From positions 1 through 54,233 of the forward strand of contig NZ_QQNA01000100.1 in assembly GCF_003346515.1 (NCBI RefSeq): a DNA stretch of 54,233 nt. The letters are read 5' to 3'. Below are positions 1 to 6,875 of this stretch, in pieces (position 1 is the stretch's first letter; each line of letters starts with the position of its first letter). The notes beneath the pieces are model-generated. The model saw only the letters and a list, made by a program, of their open reading frames with translations, did not search any database and was not told the origin of the DNA. The translations under genes were made by a program, and so were the position numbers. Source of the DNA: Streptomyces corynorhini. GTDB lineage: Bacteria; Actinomycetota; Actinomycetes; Streptomycetales; Streptomycetaceae.

Positions 1-28
1 GGGCACGGGAGGGGGTGGGGGCTTGGTT

Positions 29-811
29 TTACGGGTGTGCTTGCGTGGGGACGGTGAGGATTTCGGCTCCGTTGTCGGTGATGGCGATCGTGTGCTCGCT
101 GTGCGCCGTCCGGCAGCCTGTCGCGCTTCGGAGGGTCCATCCGTCGGTGTCCGTGACGAGTTGAGCGGTGTCCGCCATCACCCACGGCTCCAGTGCCAGC
201 AGCAGCCCGGGGCGCAGTGTGTATCCCCGGCCGGGCCGGCCCGTGTTCGAGATGTGCGGGTCCTGGTGCATCGTGGAGCCGATGCCGTGGCCGCCGAACT
301 CGGTGTTGATCGGGTAGCCCGCCTTGCCGAGGACCGTACCGATCGCGTGGGAGAGGTCACCGACGCGGGCGCCGGGCCCGGCGGCGGCGATTCCCGCGGC
401 CAGCGCGCGCTCGGTCGTCTCGATCATCGCCACGCTCTCCGGGGGCCTCGCGTCGCCCACGATGAAGCTGATGGCCGCGTCCGCGGCGACACCGCCTTTG
501 GTGACGGCCAGGTCGAGCGTGAGGAGGTCGCCGTTGGCGAGCGGGTAGTCGTACGGCCGCCCGTGGAGTACGGCGTCGTTCACCGCCGTGCAGATGTAGT
601 GGCCGAACGGACCGCGCCCGAAGGACGGCGCGTAGTCGACGTAACAGGAGACCGCGCCCGCCTCGATGATCATGGCCTTGGCCCACCGGTCGATGTCCAT
701 GAGGTTCGTGCCGACCGTGCTGCGGCTCTTGAGCGTCTGCAGGATGTCGGCCACCAGGGCGCCGGAGTCTTTCGCTCGGGCCAGTAGCGTGGGGTTCAAG
801 ATCTCGATCAT
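29..811 (-). CDS. map: Type I methionine aminopeptidase
   Basis: Removes the initiator methionine from nascent proteins in the cytoplasm. The 260-residue protein has the complete pita-bread metal site: His83 in AVLHGRP, Asp100 in LTLDLAV, Asp111 in VAADAAI, His175 in GGHGIGST, Glu208 in LALEPW and Glu239 in HSEHTI. The ATG at 811 is chosen because GAGAAGG lies just upstream and homology begins there; the frame stays open for 34 more codons. It is divergent from an MFS gene. Streptomycetes usually carry more than one map gene, and this copy stands alone rather than in the ribosomal-protein cluster, so it may be an accessory isozyme (inference). Confidence 0.93.
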   Translation of the reverse strand: MIEILNPTLLARAKDSGALVADILQTLKSRSTVGTNLMDIDRWAKAMIIEAGAVSCYVDYAPSFGRGPFGHYICTAVNDAVLHGRPYDYPLANGDLLTLDLAVTKGGVAADAAISFIVGDARPPESVAMIETTERALAAGIAAAGPGARVGDLSHAIGTVLGKAGYPINTEFGGHGIGSTMHQDPHISNTGRPGRGYTLRPGLLLALEPWVMADTAQLVTDTDGWTLRSATGCRTAHSEHTIAITDNGAEILTVPTQAHP

Positions 812-837
812 GCGGCGTCCTTCTCGCAACCAATAAC

Positions 838-862
838 TATACCGGCCATACTGTACCGGTAC
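838..862. promoter_or_regulatory. Candidate promoter/operator of map
   Basis: Upstream of map lie a TATAGT-like -10 on the minus strand (complement of ACTATA, about 836-841) and the perfect 10-bp palindrome GTACCGGTAC (853-862). The core TACCGG occurs twice in 25 bp. This suggests a regulated promoter, but no regulator gene is adjacent and the site is weak evidence alone. Confidence 0.3.
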
Positions 863-1023
863 TTGAATTGGGTTTCGCTCACGCCCGCAGGAGGGTGCGG
901 GAGCGGCCCGCACAACTGGTGGTTGTGCTTCGGCGCGGGGCGGTTGTTTGATCCGGACGCCCGTCGCTCGCTTTGATACCGGTGGTCGGCGGATGGTCGT
1001 GATCGGCGAGAGGTGCCTCGGGC

Positions 1024-2262
1024 ATGGCGGGCAGGCGGGCGCTGGGCAGGCGGTTCGGGTGGTTGTGGGCGGCGTTCGCCGTCAGTTCGTACGGCACCGG
1101 GCTGGGGTTCGGGGCGTTCCCCCTGATCGCGGTCCTCGTACTGCACTCCGGGCCGGCCCAGGTGGCGGCGCTGGCCGCCACCGGGCGGGTGGTGGGGGCT
1201 CTGGTGGCGGTGCCGCTCGGGCCGTGGGTGGAGTTCCGCCGTAAGCGGCCGGTCATGATCGCGATGGATCTGGCCCGGTTCGGGGCGCTGATGACCGTCC
1301 CGCTGGCCTTCCTGCTCGGGCGGCTCGGCTTCGCCCAGCTCCTCGTCGTCTCGGTGGTCGTCGCGGCGGCCGACATCGGCTTCAGGGCGGCCTCCGGCGC
1401 GTATCTGAAGGCTCTCGTCGCGCCGCGGGACCTGCTGGTCGCCAACGGCAGGTTCGAGGCCACGACCTGGACCGCGACCATGGTCGGACCGCCGCTCGGC
1501 GGGGCCGCGATCGGGCTGTTCGGGCCGGTGGTGACCGTGGTCGCCGACGCCGTCAGCCATCTGCTGTCGGCGCTGGGCCTCCGCGCCATCGGCGGTGGCG
1601 AGCCGCGCCCGGTGCGGACCGGCGCGTCAGGGCCGCGGGCGGGCGAGCTGGTGGAGGGGTGGCGCGGCGTGCTCGCCCACCCCGTGCTGCGCCCGCTGTT
1701 CTTCAACGCCATCGTCGTCAACGGCCTGATCATGGCCTCGGGGCCGCTGCTCGCGGTACTCCTGCTCGACGGTCTCGGGTACGCGCCCTGGCAGTACGGG
1801 CTCGTCTTCGCGCTGCCGTGCGTCGGCGGTCTCGTCGGCTCGCGCCTGGCGCCCCGGCTCGTGGCGCGGTTCGGGCAGCACCGGGTGATGCTCACCTCCG
1901 GCGCGCTGCGCGCCTGCTGGCCCCTCGGGCTGGCGTTCGTCCAGCCCGGTGCGGCCGGGATGGTCCTCATCATGGCCGTCCAGTTCGGCCTGGTGACGTG
2001 CTGCGGCGTGTTCAACCCGGTCCTGGCCACCTACCGGCTCGACCACACCGACACCGACCGGGTCGCCCGTACGCTGTCCGCCTGGTCGATCAGCAGCAGC
2101 CTCGCCATCGCGGCCATGACCGCGGGGTGGGGACTGCTGGCCGCCGTCACCGGCACCCGTACCGCGATCGCGATCGCCGGAGTCCTCCTCCTGGCGACGC
2201 CGCTGCTGCTCCCGCGCCGTGCGGGCGCGCCGCGCGGCGAGCCGTCGGTGCTCGCGGGTTGA
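1024..2262 (+). CDS. MFS transporter
   Basis: A 412-residue integral membrane protein with about 12 hydrophobic segments, such as FGAFPLIAVLVL and VATWTATMVGPPLGGAAIGLFG-type glycine-rich helices, matching the major facilitator superfamily drug-efflux type. A basic cytoplasmic loop with EFRRKRPVM follows TM2, as in the family's loop 2-3 motif. The ATG at 1024 has GAGAGG upstream. It ends in an Arg/Pro-rich tail. The substrate cannot be told; context gives no clue, since map is divergent and the phosphatase gene downstream has its own promoter. Confidence 0.8.
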   Translation: MAGRRALGRRFGWLWAAFAVSSYGTGLGFGAFPLIAVLVLHSGPAQVAALAATGRVVGALVAVPLGPWVEFRRKRPVMIAMDLARFGALMTVPLAFLLGRLGFAQLLVVSVVVAAADIGFRAASGAYLKALVAPRDLLVANGRFEATTWTATMVGPPLGGAAIGLFGPVVTVVADAVSHLLSALGLRAIGGGEPRPVRTGASGPRAGELVEGWRGVLAHPVLRPLFFNAIVVNGLIMASGPLLAVLLLDGLGYAPWQYGLVFALPCVGGLVGSRLAPRLVARFGQHRVMLTSGALRACWPLGLAFVQPGAAGMVLIMAVQFGLVTCCGVFNPVLATYRLDHTDTDRVARTLSAWSISSSLAIAAMTAGWGLLAAVTGTRTAIAIAGVLLLATPLLLPRRAGAPRGEPSVLAG

Positions 2263-2313
2263 CCCGCCCGCCCTGCCGGCGCGCGATCAGGAGGCGACGC
2301 TGCGTGCCCGGCA

Positions 2314-2319
2314 TAGGCT
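2314..2319 (+). promoter_or_regulatory. -10 element TAGGCT, leaderless start
   Basis: TAGGCT ends 7 nt before the ATG at 2326. With this spacing transcription would begin at or next to the start codon, giving a leaderless mRNA, which is common in actinobacteria. No convincing -35 is visible. Confidence 0.45.
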
Positions 2320-2325
2320 GACGCC

Positions 2326-2754
2326 ATGACCGAGAGCTGGACACCGGCCGACGGCGTTCTGGAGCTGCCCTCCGGGCGCCTGGTCCGAGGACGCGGCCTG
2401 CGACGCCCGCCGCCGGGCGGGGAGTTGCCCACGTACGGGCTGTATCTGCTGGGCAAGCCGCCGCCCGAGGTCGAATGGGAGGCGCGCTGGCTGCGCTGGC
2501 CGGACTTCCGGCTGCCCAGCAGCCCCGCGGACGCGCGCGAGATGCTCGGCGAGGCGTGGCGGCGGGCGGCCGTCGAGCGCGTGGAGGTTGCCTGCGGCGG
2601 CGGGCGGGGGCGTACGGGGACGGCGCTGGCCTGCGTCGCCGTCCTCGACGGGGTGCCGGCGGACGAGGCGGTCGCCTTCGTACGCCGGCACTACGATCGC
2701 CGCGCCGTGGAGACGCCCTGGCAGCGGCGGTACGTGCGGGGCTTCGCCCGCTGA
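2326..2754 (+). CDS. Small dual-specificity/tyrosine phosphatase-like protein
   Basis: A 142-residue soluble protein. Residues near 87-100 read VACGGGRGRTGTAL, the Cx5R phosphate-binding loop of cysteine-dependent protein phosphatases, followed by a helix as in DSP folds. The usual His before the Cys is Ala here (VAC instead of HC), and the loop is very glycine-rich. An upstream aspartate that could serve as general acid lies in the RWPDFRLPS segment, a position that fits the WPD-type loop. The substrate is unknown. Phosphoprotein or phospholipid phosphatase are both possible. The length is near the minimum for the fold. Confidence 0.75.
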   Translation: MTESWTPADGVLELPSGRLVRGRGLRRPPPGGELPTYGLYLLGKPPPEVEWEARWLRWPDFRLPSSPADAREMLGEAWRRAAVERVEVACGGGRGRTGTALACVAVLDGVPADEAVAFVRRHYDRRAVETPWQRRYVRGFAR

Positions 2755-2762
2755 CCCGGGCC

Positions 2763-3938
2763 TCAGCGGCAGAGCGCCGTGTCCACCGCCTGCTCCATCT
2801 CCTCCACCTCGGCCAGGTCGGTCGGCAGGACGGTGACCGCGATGTTCACGGAGCGGGCGCCCTTCTCCGTGACCCCGCCCCGGGTCTCGTAGCCGAAGAT
2901 GTCGCCGCCGTGCCCCCAGTAGAAGCCGCCGCAGGACAGCGGCTTGCGCATCAGGCCGAGGCCGTAACGCGCACCGGGCGTCGGGTCCTCGGCCGGTACG
3001 GTTGTCTTCATCTCGGCGAGCTGGGCGGCTCCCAGCAGCTTGCCGCCGAGCAGCGCCGTGAAGAACCGGTTCATGTCGCTGTTGGTGGAGACCATCGCGC
3101 CCGCCGCCCAGCCCCACGACGGTTCCTGCGTCGAGACGTCGAGCAGCGGCGCGCCCGGCTCGTCGGCGTGGTAGCCCTTCGGGTGCTTCTCACGGATCGT
3201 CATCTCGCCGACCTGCGGGAAGTAGGTGTGCTTCAGACCGGCCCGCGCGACCACACGCTCATTGATCACCTCGGCGACGGGCCGCCCCGTGACCTTCTGG
3301 AGCAGGAGCCCGGCCACGACGTAATTGGTGTTGCTGTACTCCCACTTGGCGCCGGGCGGGAACGACGCCTTGTCCTGGAGGGCCAGGTCGAGCAGTTCGC
3401 GCGGCTCGACGTAGCGGTGCCGGAACGACGCGAAGTCCCCGACGATGTGCTGGGTGTACTCGGGCAGCCCGCTGGTGTGCTGGAGCAGCTGCCGTACGGT
3501 GATGTTCCGGCCGTCGATGCCCTCGCCCCTGATCAGGTCCGGCAGATACGTCTCGATCGGCTCGTCGAGACCGATCGTGCCCTCCCCGACCAGTTGCAGC
3601 ACCGCGACCGCGGTGAACGTCTTGGTGTTGCTGGCGATCCGTACCTGTCCGTCGGCGGGCACCGGGGACTTCGCCGCCAGGTCCCCGTACCCGGCGGTGA
3701 AGGCGCCCGTACGGCCGTCGCCCTCCCGGGTCCCGGCCAGTGCGGCCGGGCGCTTGCCCCCCTGCACGAGCCCGTCGACGACCTTCCGCATCGTCCTGTC
3801 GCCGGAGTCCGTGTGGTGATCGGTCCGCGTGGTCGTCGCCGTGGCGTAGGTGGCGGGCATCGCCACACCGGCGATCAGTGTGAGGGCGGTCAGTGTGGCG
3901 GCCCTGCGACGGCGGGCGGGGGTGGTGCGGTCGGACAT
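2763..3938 (-). CDS. Secreted serine hydrolase (class C beta-lactamase / DD-peptidase fold)
   Basis: A 391-residue exported enzyme of the serine beta-lactamase-like superfamily (D-alanyl-D-alanine carboxypeptidase, esterase or class C beta-lactamase). The N-terminus has an RRRR stretch and a hydrophobic signal segment to about residue 33. The active site is complete: Ser103-x-x-Lys106 (SNTK), Tyr201-Ser-Asn203 and His343-Gly-Gly345. The ATG at 3938 has AAGGAG at ideal spacing. In Streptomyces such proteins are most often DD-carboxypeptidase-like and not resistance enzymes (family knowledge). The leader can form a 13-bp stem ending just upstream of the ribosome-binding site. Confidence 0.88.
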   Translation of the reverse strand: MSDRTTPARRRRAATLTALTLIAGVAMPATYATATTTRTDHHTDSGDRTMRKVVDGLVQGGKRPAALAGTREGDGRTGAFTAGYGDLAAKSPVPADGQVRIASNTKTFTAVAVLQLVGEGTIGLDEPIETYLPDLIRGEGIDGRNITVRQLLQHTSGLPEYTQHIVGDFASFRHRYVEPRELLDLALQDKASFPPGAKWEYSNTNYVVAGLLLQKVTGRPVAEVINERVVARAGLKHTYFPQVGEMTIREKHPKGYHADEPGAPLLDVSTQEPSWGWAAGAMVSTNSDMNRFFTALLGGKLLGAAQLAEMKTTVPAEDPTPGARYGLGLMRKPLSCGGFYWGHGGDIFGYETRGGVTEKGARSVNIAVTVLPTDLAEVEEMEQAVDTALCR

Positions 3939-3951
3939 GGGAGCACTCCTT

Positions 3952-3988
3952 GAGGACGGGCCGGACGCTCGTTCACCGGCCGGTCCTC
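3952..3988 (-). promoter_or_regulatory. Leader hairpin of the serine hydrolase mRNA
   Basis: GAGGACGGGCCGG (3952-3964) and CCGGCCGGTCCTC (3976-3988) are inverted repeats with one mismatch and an 11-nt loop. In the mRNA the stem ends directly 5' of the AAGGAG ribosome-binding site, so it could stabilise the 5' end or affect ribosome access. Confidence 0.5.
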
Positions 3989-4035
3989 AGCATGTTCGAG
4001 ACGCGTACGGCGCCGTAATCCCGTCAGCTGCCGTA

Positions 4036-4063
4036 TGAGGGGGGTGCTGGCCCCACCCCCTCA
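4036..4063 (-). terminator. Terminator after the two-component operon
   Basis: TGAGGGGGGTG (4036-4046) can pair with CACCCCCTCA (4054-4063) with one bulged G. The stem includes the TGA stop of the response regulator, and there is no U-tract, as usual in Streptomyces. Confidence 0.55.
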
Positions 4064-4705
4064 CGCCTTCAGATACGCCAGCACCGCCAGCACCCTGCGA
4101 TGGCCCGCGTCCGTGGTGGGCAGCCCCAACTTGGTGAAGATGTTGCCGATGTGTTTGTGCACGGCGCCGCCGCTGACCGTGAGCAGAGCGGCGATCGTCG
4201 CGTTGGAGTGCCCCTCCGCCATCAGCCCCAGCACCTCGCGCTCCCTCGGCGTCAGGCTGCGCAACGGGTCGTCCGCCCGCCGCCGCAGCAGCAGTTGGGC
4301 GACGACCTCCGGGTCCATCGCGGTGCCGCCGTCGGCCACCCGGTGCAGCGCGTCGAGGAAGTCGGTGACCTTCCCGACCCGTTCCTTCAGGAGGTAGCCG
4401 ACCCCGCCCGCGCCGTCGGCCAGCAGCTCGGTGGCGTAACTGTCCTCGACGTGCGCCGACAGGACGAGCACCGCCAGCCCCGGGCGGCGCCCGCGCGCCT
4501 CGACGGCGGCGCGCAGCCCCTCGTCCCGGAAGGTGGGCGGCATCCGTACGTCCACCACCGCGACGTCCGGAAGGTCGGCCTCGATGGCGGCCAGCAGGTC
4601 GGTGGGGTTGTCGACGGCGGAGGTGACCTCCATGCCCTCGGCGCGCAGCAGGTGGGTGAGGCCCGCTCGCAACAGGGCGTCGTCCTCGGCGATGACGATA
4701 CGCAC
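4061..4705 (-). CDS. NarL/FixJ-family response regulator
   Basis: A 214-residue transcription factor. The receiver domain (1-120) has the acidic pair at residues 8-9, phospho-acceptor Asp52 in VVDVRMPP and Lys107. A LuxR-type helix-turn-helix lies at about 148-195 (LTPREREVLGLMAEG, then AVHKHIGNIF). The GTG start at 4705 has AGGAG upstream, and the kinase stop is 3 nt away, so the pair is co-transcribed and probably translationally coupled. The divergent FtsX/LolD-type ABC transporter at 6090-9505 is the likely target, an arrangement common for such pairs (inference). Confidence 0.93.
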   Translation of the reverse strand: MRIVIAEDDALLRAGLTHLLRAEGMEVTSAVDNPTDLLAAIEADLPDVAVVDVRMPPTFRDEGLRAAVEARGRRPGLAVLVLSAHVEDSYATELLADGAGGVGYLLKERVGKVTDFLDALHRVADGGTAMDPEVVAQLLLRRRADDPLRSLTPREREVLGLMAEGHSNATIAALLTVSGGAVHKHIGNIFTKLGLPTTDAGHRRVLAVLAYLKA

Positions 4706-4708
4706 GGC

Positions 4709-5929
4709 TCATACTCCTAGAGGGATGTCGGCCCGTAGGACCGTGGGTCCGCCGGGTGGGCTGTGGAGCCGGGTCGTGCCGTCGAAAGCGGCGACGCGGC
4801 GCTGGATCCCGACCACTCCCGAGCCGCTCGTCCCGTCGGCGCCGCCGTGACCGTCGTCGGTGACCTCGACGGTGAGCCGGTCGCCCTCGGTGCGCAGGGA
4901 CACGGTGATCTGCCGGGCCCCGCTGTGCTTGACGGCGTTGGTGAGCGCCTCGGCCACCACGAAGTAGGCCGCCGCCTCCACGGCGGCCGGTGCCCGGGGC
5001 AGCTCCTCGGCCGCCTCCAGGGCGCAGGGGATCGCGCAGTGCGCCGCCAGCGCCGCGACCGCGCCGCGCAGCCCCCGGTCGGTGAGCACGGGCGGGTAGA
5101 TCTGCCGTACCACCTCGCGCAGTTCGCTGAGCGCGTCGCCTGCCGCGTCCTGCGCGGTGCGGATCATCGGCAGTGCCGACTGCGGGTCGCGCAGCAGCGC
5201 GCGTTCCACCATGCCCAGGTGCATGACGACGGCGACGATACGGTTCTGTGTGCCGTCGTGGAGGCTGCGCTCGATCCGGCGCAGCTCGGTGCCGTGCGCT
5301 TCGAGCGCGGCCGCCCGGGTGGCGGTGACCTCGGCGAGGCGCTCGACCAGGGTCGCCCTCCGCGGGGCGAGCCGCGCCGCCGAGAGCCGCGCGTACCACC
5401 GGGCCATCGGCGGTACGAGGAACGCCCCGGCCAGGCCGTATCCGGCGGCGGTCGCCAGCGCGAGGCCCGCGTCGCCCCACGACCGCACCGGCTGGTCCAG
5501 CGTCGTGGTGGCCGAGGGGAGGACCGGCCAGAGCGCGGCGGTCAGCACGTTCTGTACGACTCCGGCGGGCGACGCCACCGCCAGCACCCCGGTCAGCAGA
5601 CCGAGCGTGGCGTGGAGCGCCAGCCAGCCGACGTCCCGGCGGGTGCCGGGGCTTGTCAGTACGGCGCCGATGTCGTCGCCCTCGGGCGGCGGCGGAGCCG
5701 GCACGGCCGTCCCCAGATAGCGGCCGGTGCGGCGGCGTTCGTACGCCGCCAGCCCGCGGGCGGCCAGCGCGGTGCGCGGCAGCAGCGGCAGTGTGACGAT
5801 CGGCGCGACGCTCAGCATCAGCCCGGTGAGCAGGAACCACGCGGCCGTGCCGGTGCACGCGCCGACCGCGAGGAACTTCAGTTCGGCGAGCCGGGGCAGC
5901 CGCGGCCCGCGTACCGCGTGGTCTGTCAC
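4709..5929 (-). CDS. Sensor histidine kinase (HisKA_3 type)
   Basis: A 406-residue membrane kinase partnered with the adjacent response regulator. The first half has about four to five hydrophobic segments, beginning with FLAVGACTGTAAWFLLTGL. The dimerisation/phospho-acceptor helix has RIERSLHDGTQNR with His near residue 224, typical of the NarX/DesK group, and the ATPase has the N-box AEALTNAVKHSG and a G-box around GSGVVGIQRRV. I chose the GTG at 5929 because homology starts there; the frame stays open far upstream, into the divergent promoter. The ribosome-binding site is weak (GGGGG). No large extracytoplasmic sensor domain is present, so the signal is probably sensed in the membrane. Confidence 0.88.
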   Translation of the reverse strand: MTDHAVRGPRLPRLAELKFLAVGACTGTAAWFLLTGLMLSVAPIVTLPLLPRTALAARGLAAYERRRTGRYLGTAVPAPPPPEGDDIGAVLTSPGTRRDVGWLALHATLGLLTGVLAVASPAGVVQNVLTAALWPVLPSATTTLDQPVRSWGDAGLALATAAGYGLAGAFLVPPMARWYARLSAARLAPRRATLVERLAEVTATRAAALEAHGTELRRIERSLHDGTQNRIVAVVMHLGMVERALLRDPQSALPMIRTAQDAAGDALSELREVVRQIYPPVLTDRGLRGAVAALAAHCAIPCALEAAEELPRAPAAVEAAAYFVVAEALTNAVKHSGARQITVSLRTEGDRLTVEVTDDGHGGADGTSGSGVVGIQRRVAAFDGTTRLHSPPGGPTVLRADIPLGV

Positions 5930-5960
5930 TGCGCGCTGCCCCCGGGCCTCTGAGGGAGCC

Positions 5961-5986
5961 CGGTGGTGGAGTGGGCTCCACCACCG
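5961..5986. promoter_or_regulatory. Perfect 11-bp inverted repeat between kinase and ABC operon
   Basis: CGGTGGTGGAG (5961-5971) and CTCCACCACCG (5976-5986) are perfect inverted repeats with a 4-nt loop. The element lies 32 nt upstream of the kinase GTG, between the divergent transcription units. It could be a binding site for the response regulator or a leader hairpin in the kinase mRNA. Confidence 0.6.
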
Positions 5987-6040
5987 ATCATGGCATGTAC
6001 GGGATGGTCCGGGCCGACGCGTCCGGCCTACCTTCGCTCC

Positions 6041-6070
6041 ATCGGAATCCATCGGAATCCATCGGGAACC
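6041..6070. repeat. Three 10-bp tandem repeats before the ABC operon
   Basis: ATCGGAATCC occurs twice (6041-6060) and then as ATCGGGAACC (6061-6070), directly upstream of the GAAGGAG ribosome-binding site of the ABC ATPase gene. One unit per helical turn would put three sites on one face of the DNA. Confidence 0.7.
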
Positions 6071-6089
6071 AGTGGCGAAGGAGCGGACC

Positions 6090-6875
6090 ATGAGGGCAGG
6101 GCCGGCAGGGGCGGCGCGGCGGGCGGTGGCGGACATCGGCACGGCCGACGGCTTCGCCGTCCGGTTGGAGGCCGCCACCGCGGTCTACGGAACGGGCGCC
6201 GCCGCCGTCACCGCCCTGCACGAGGTGAGCGCGGGCGTCCCGCGCGGCGCGTTCACCGCCATGATGGGGCCCTCCGGCTCGGGCAAGAGCACCTTCCTGC
6301 ACCTCGCGGCCGGTCTCGACCGGCCCGCCTCCGGCCGGGTGCTGCTCGGGGAGACCGATCTGAGCGGGCTGTCGGAGACCGCCCTGACCGAGCTGCGGCG
6401 GACCCGGATCGGCTTCGTCTTCCAGGCGTACAACCTGATCCCCGCACTCGGCGTCCTCGACAACATCACCCTGCCGCTGCGCTTCGCGCGGCGCCCCGTC
6501 GACCCGGCGTGGCTGGCGCGGATCACGGACGCGGTCGGGATCGACGGGCTTATGGGGCGGCGCCCCGGTGAGCTGTCCGGCGGCCAGCAGCAGCGGGTGG
6601 CGATCGCCCGCGCCCTGGTGACCAGGCCCGACGTGGTCTTCGCCGACGAGCCGACGGGCGCGCTCGACACCGGGACCGGCGCCCAGGTGCTGGGGCTGCT
6701 GCGGGAGCTGGTCGACTCGCTCGGCCAGACCGTCGTGATGGTCACCCACGACCCGGTCGCCGCGGCCTACGCGCACTTCGTGATGTTCCTCGCCGACGGC
6801 CGGATCGTCGACCAGCTCTACGCGCCGACGGCGCGGTCGGTGGCCGCGCGGATGGCCGGGCTGGGGGAGCGATGA
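6090..6875 (+). CDS. ABC transporter ATP-binding protein (LolD/MacB type)
   Basis: A 261-residue nucleotide-binding subunit. Walker A is GPSGSGKS (60-67), the signature is LSGGQQQR, Walker B is [10 protein letters not shown], and the switch histidine lies in VMVTHDP. The ATG at 6090 has GAAGGAG 6 nt upstream; an upstream in-frame extension has no homology. It overlaps the permease gene by ATGA, so both subunits are made together. This subfamily does not import solutes; it works in lipoprotein or antimicrobial-peptide extrusion or in mechanotransmission. The divergent two-component system is probably its regulator, suggesting a cell-envelope stress module (inference). Confidence 0.93.
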   Translation: MRAGPAGAARRAVADIGTADGFAVRLEAATAVYGTGAAAVTALHEVSAGVPRGAFTAMMGPSGSGKSTFLHLAAGLDRPASGRVLLGETDLSGLSETALTELRRTRIGFVFQAYNLIPALGVLDNITLPLRFARRPVDPAWLARITDAVGIDGLMGRRPGELSGGQQQRVAIARALVTRPDVVFADEPTGALDTGTGAQVLGLLRELVDSLGQTVVMVTHDPVAAAYAHFVMFLADGRIVDQLYAPTARSVAARMAGLGER

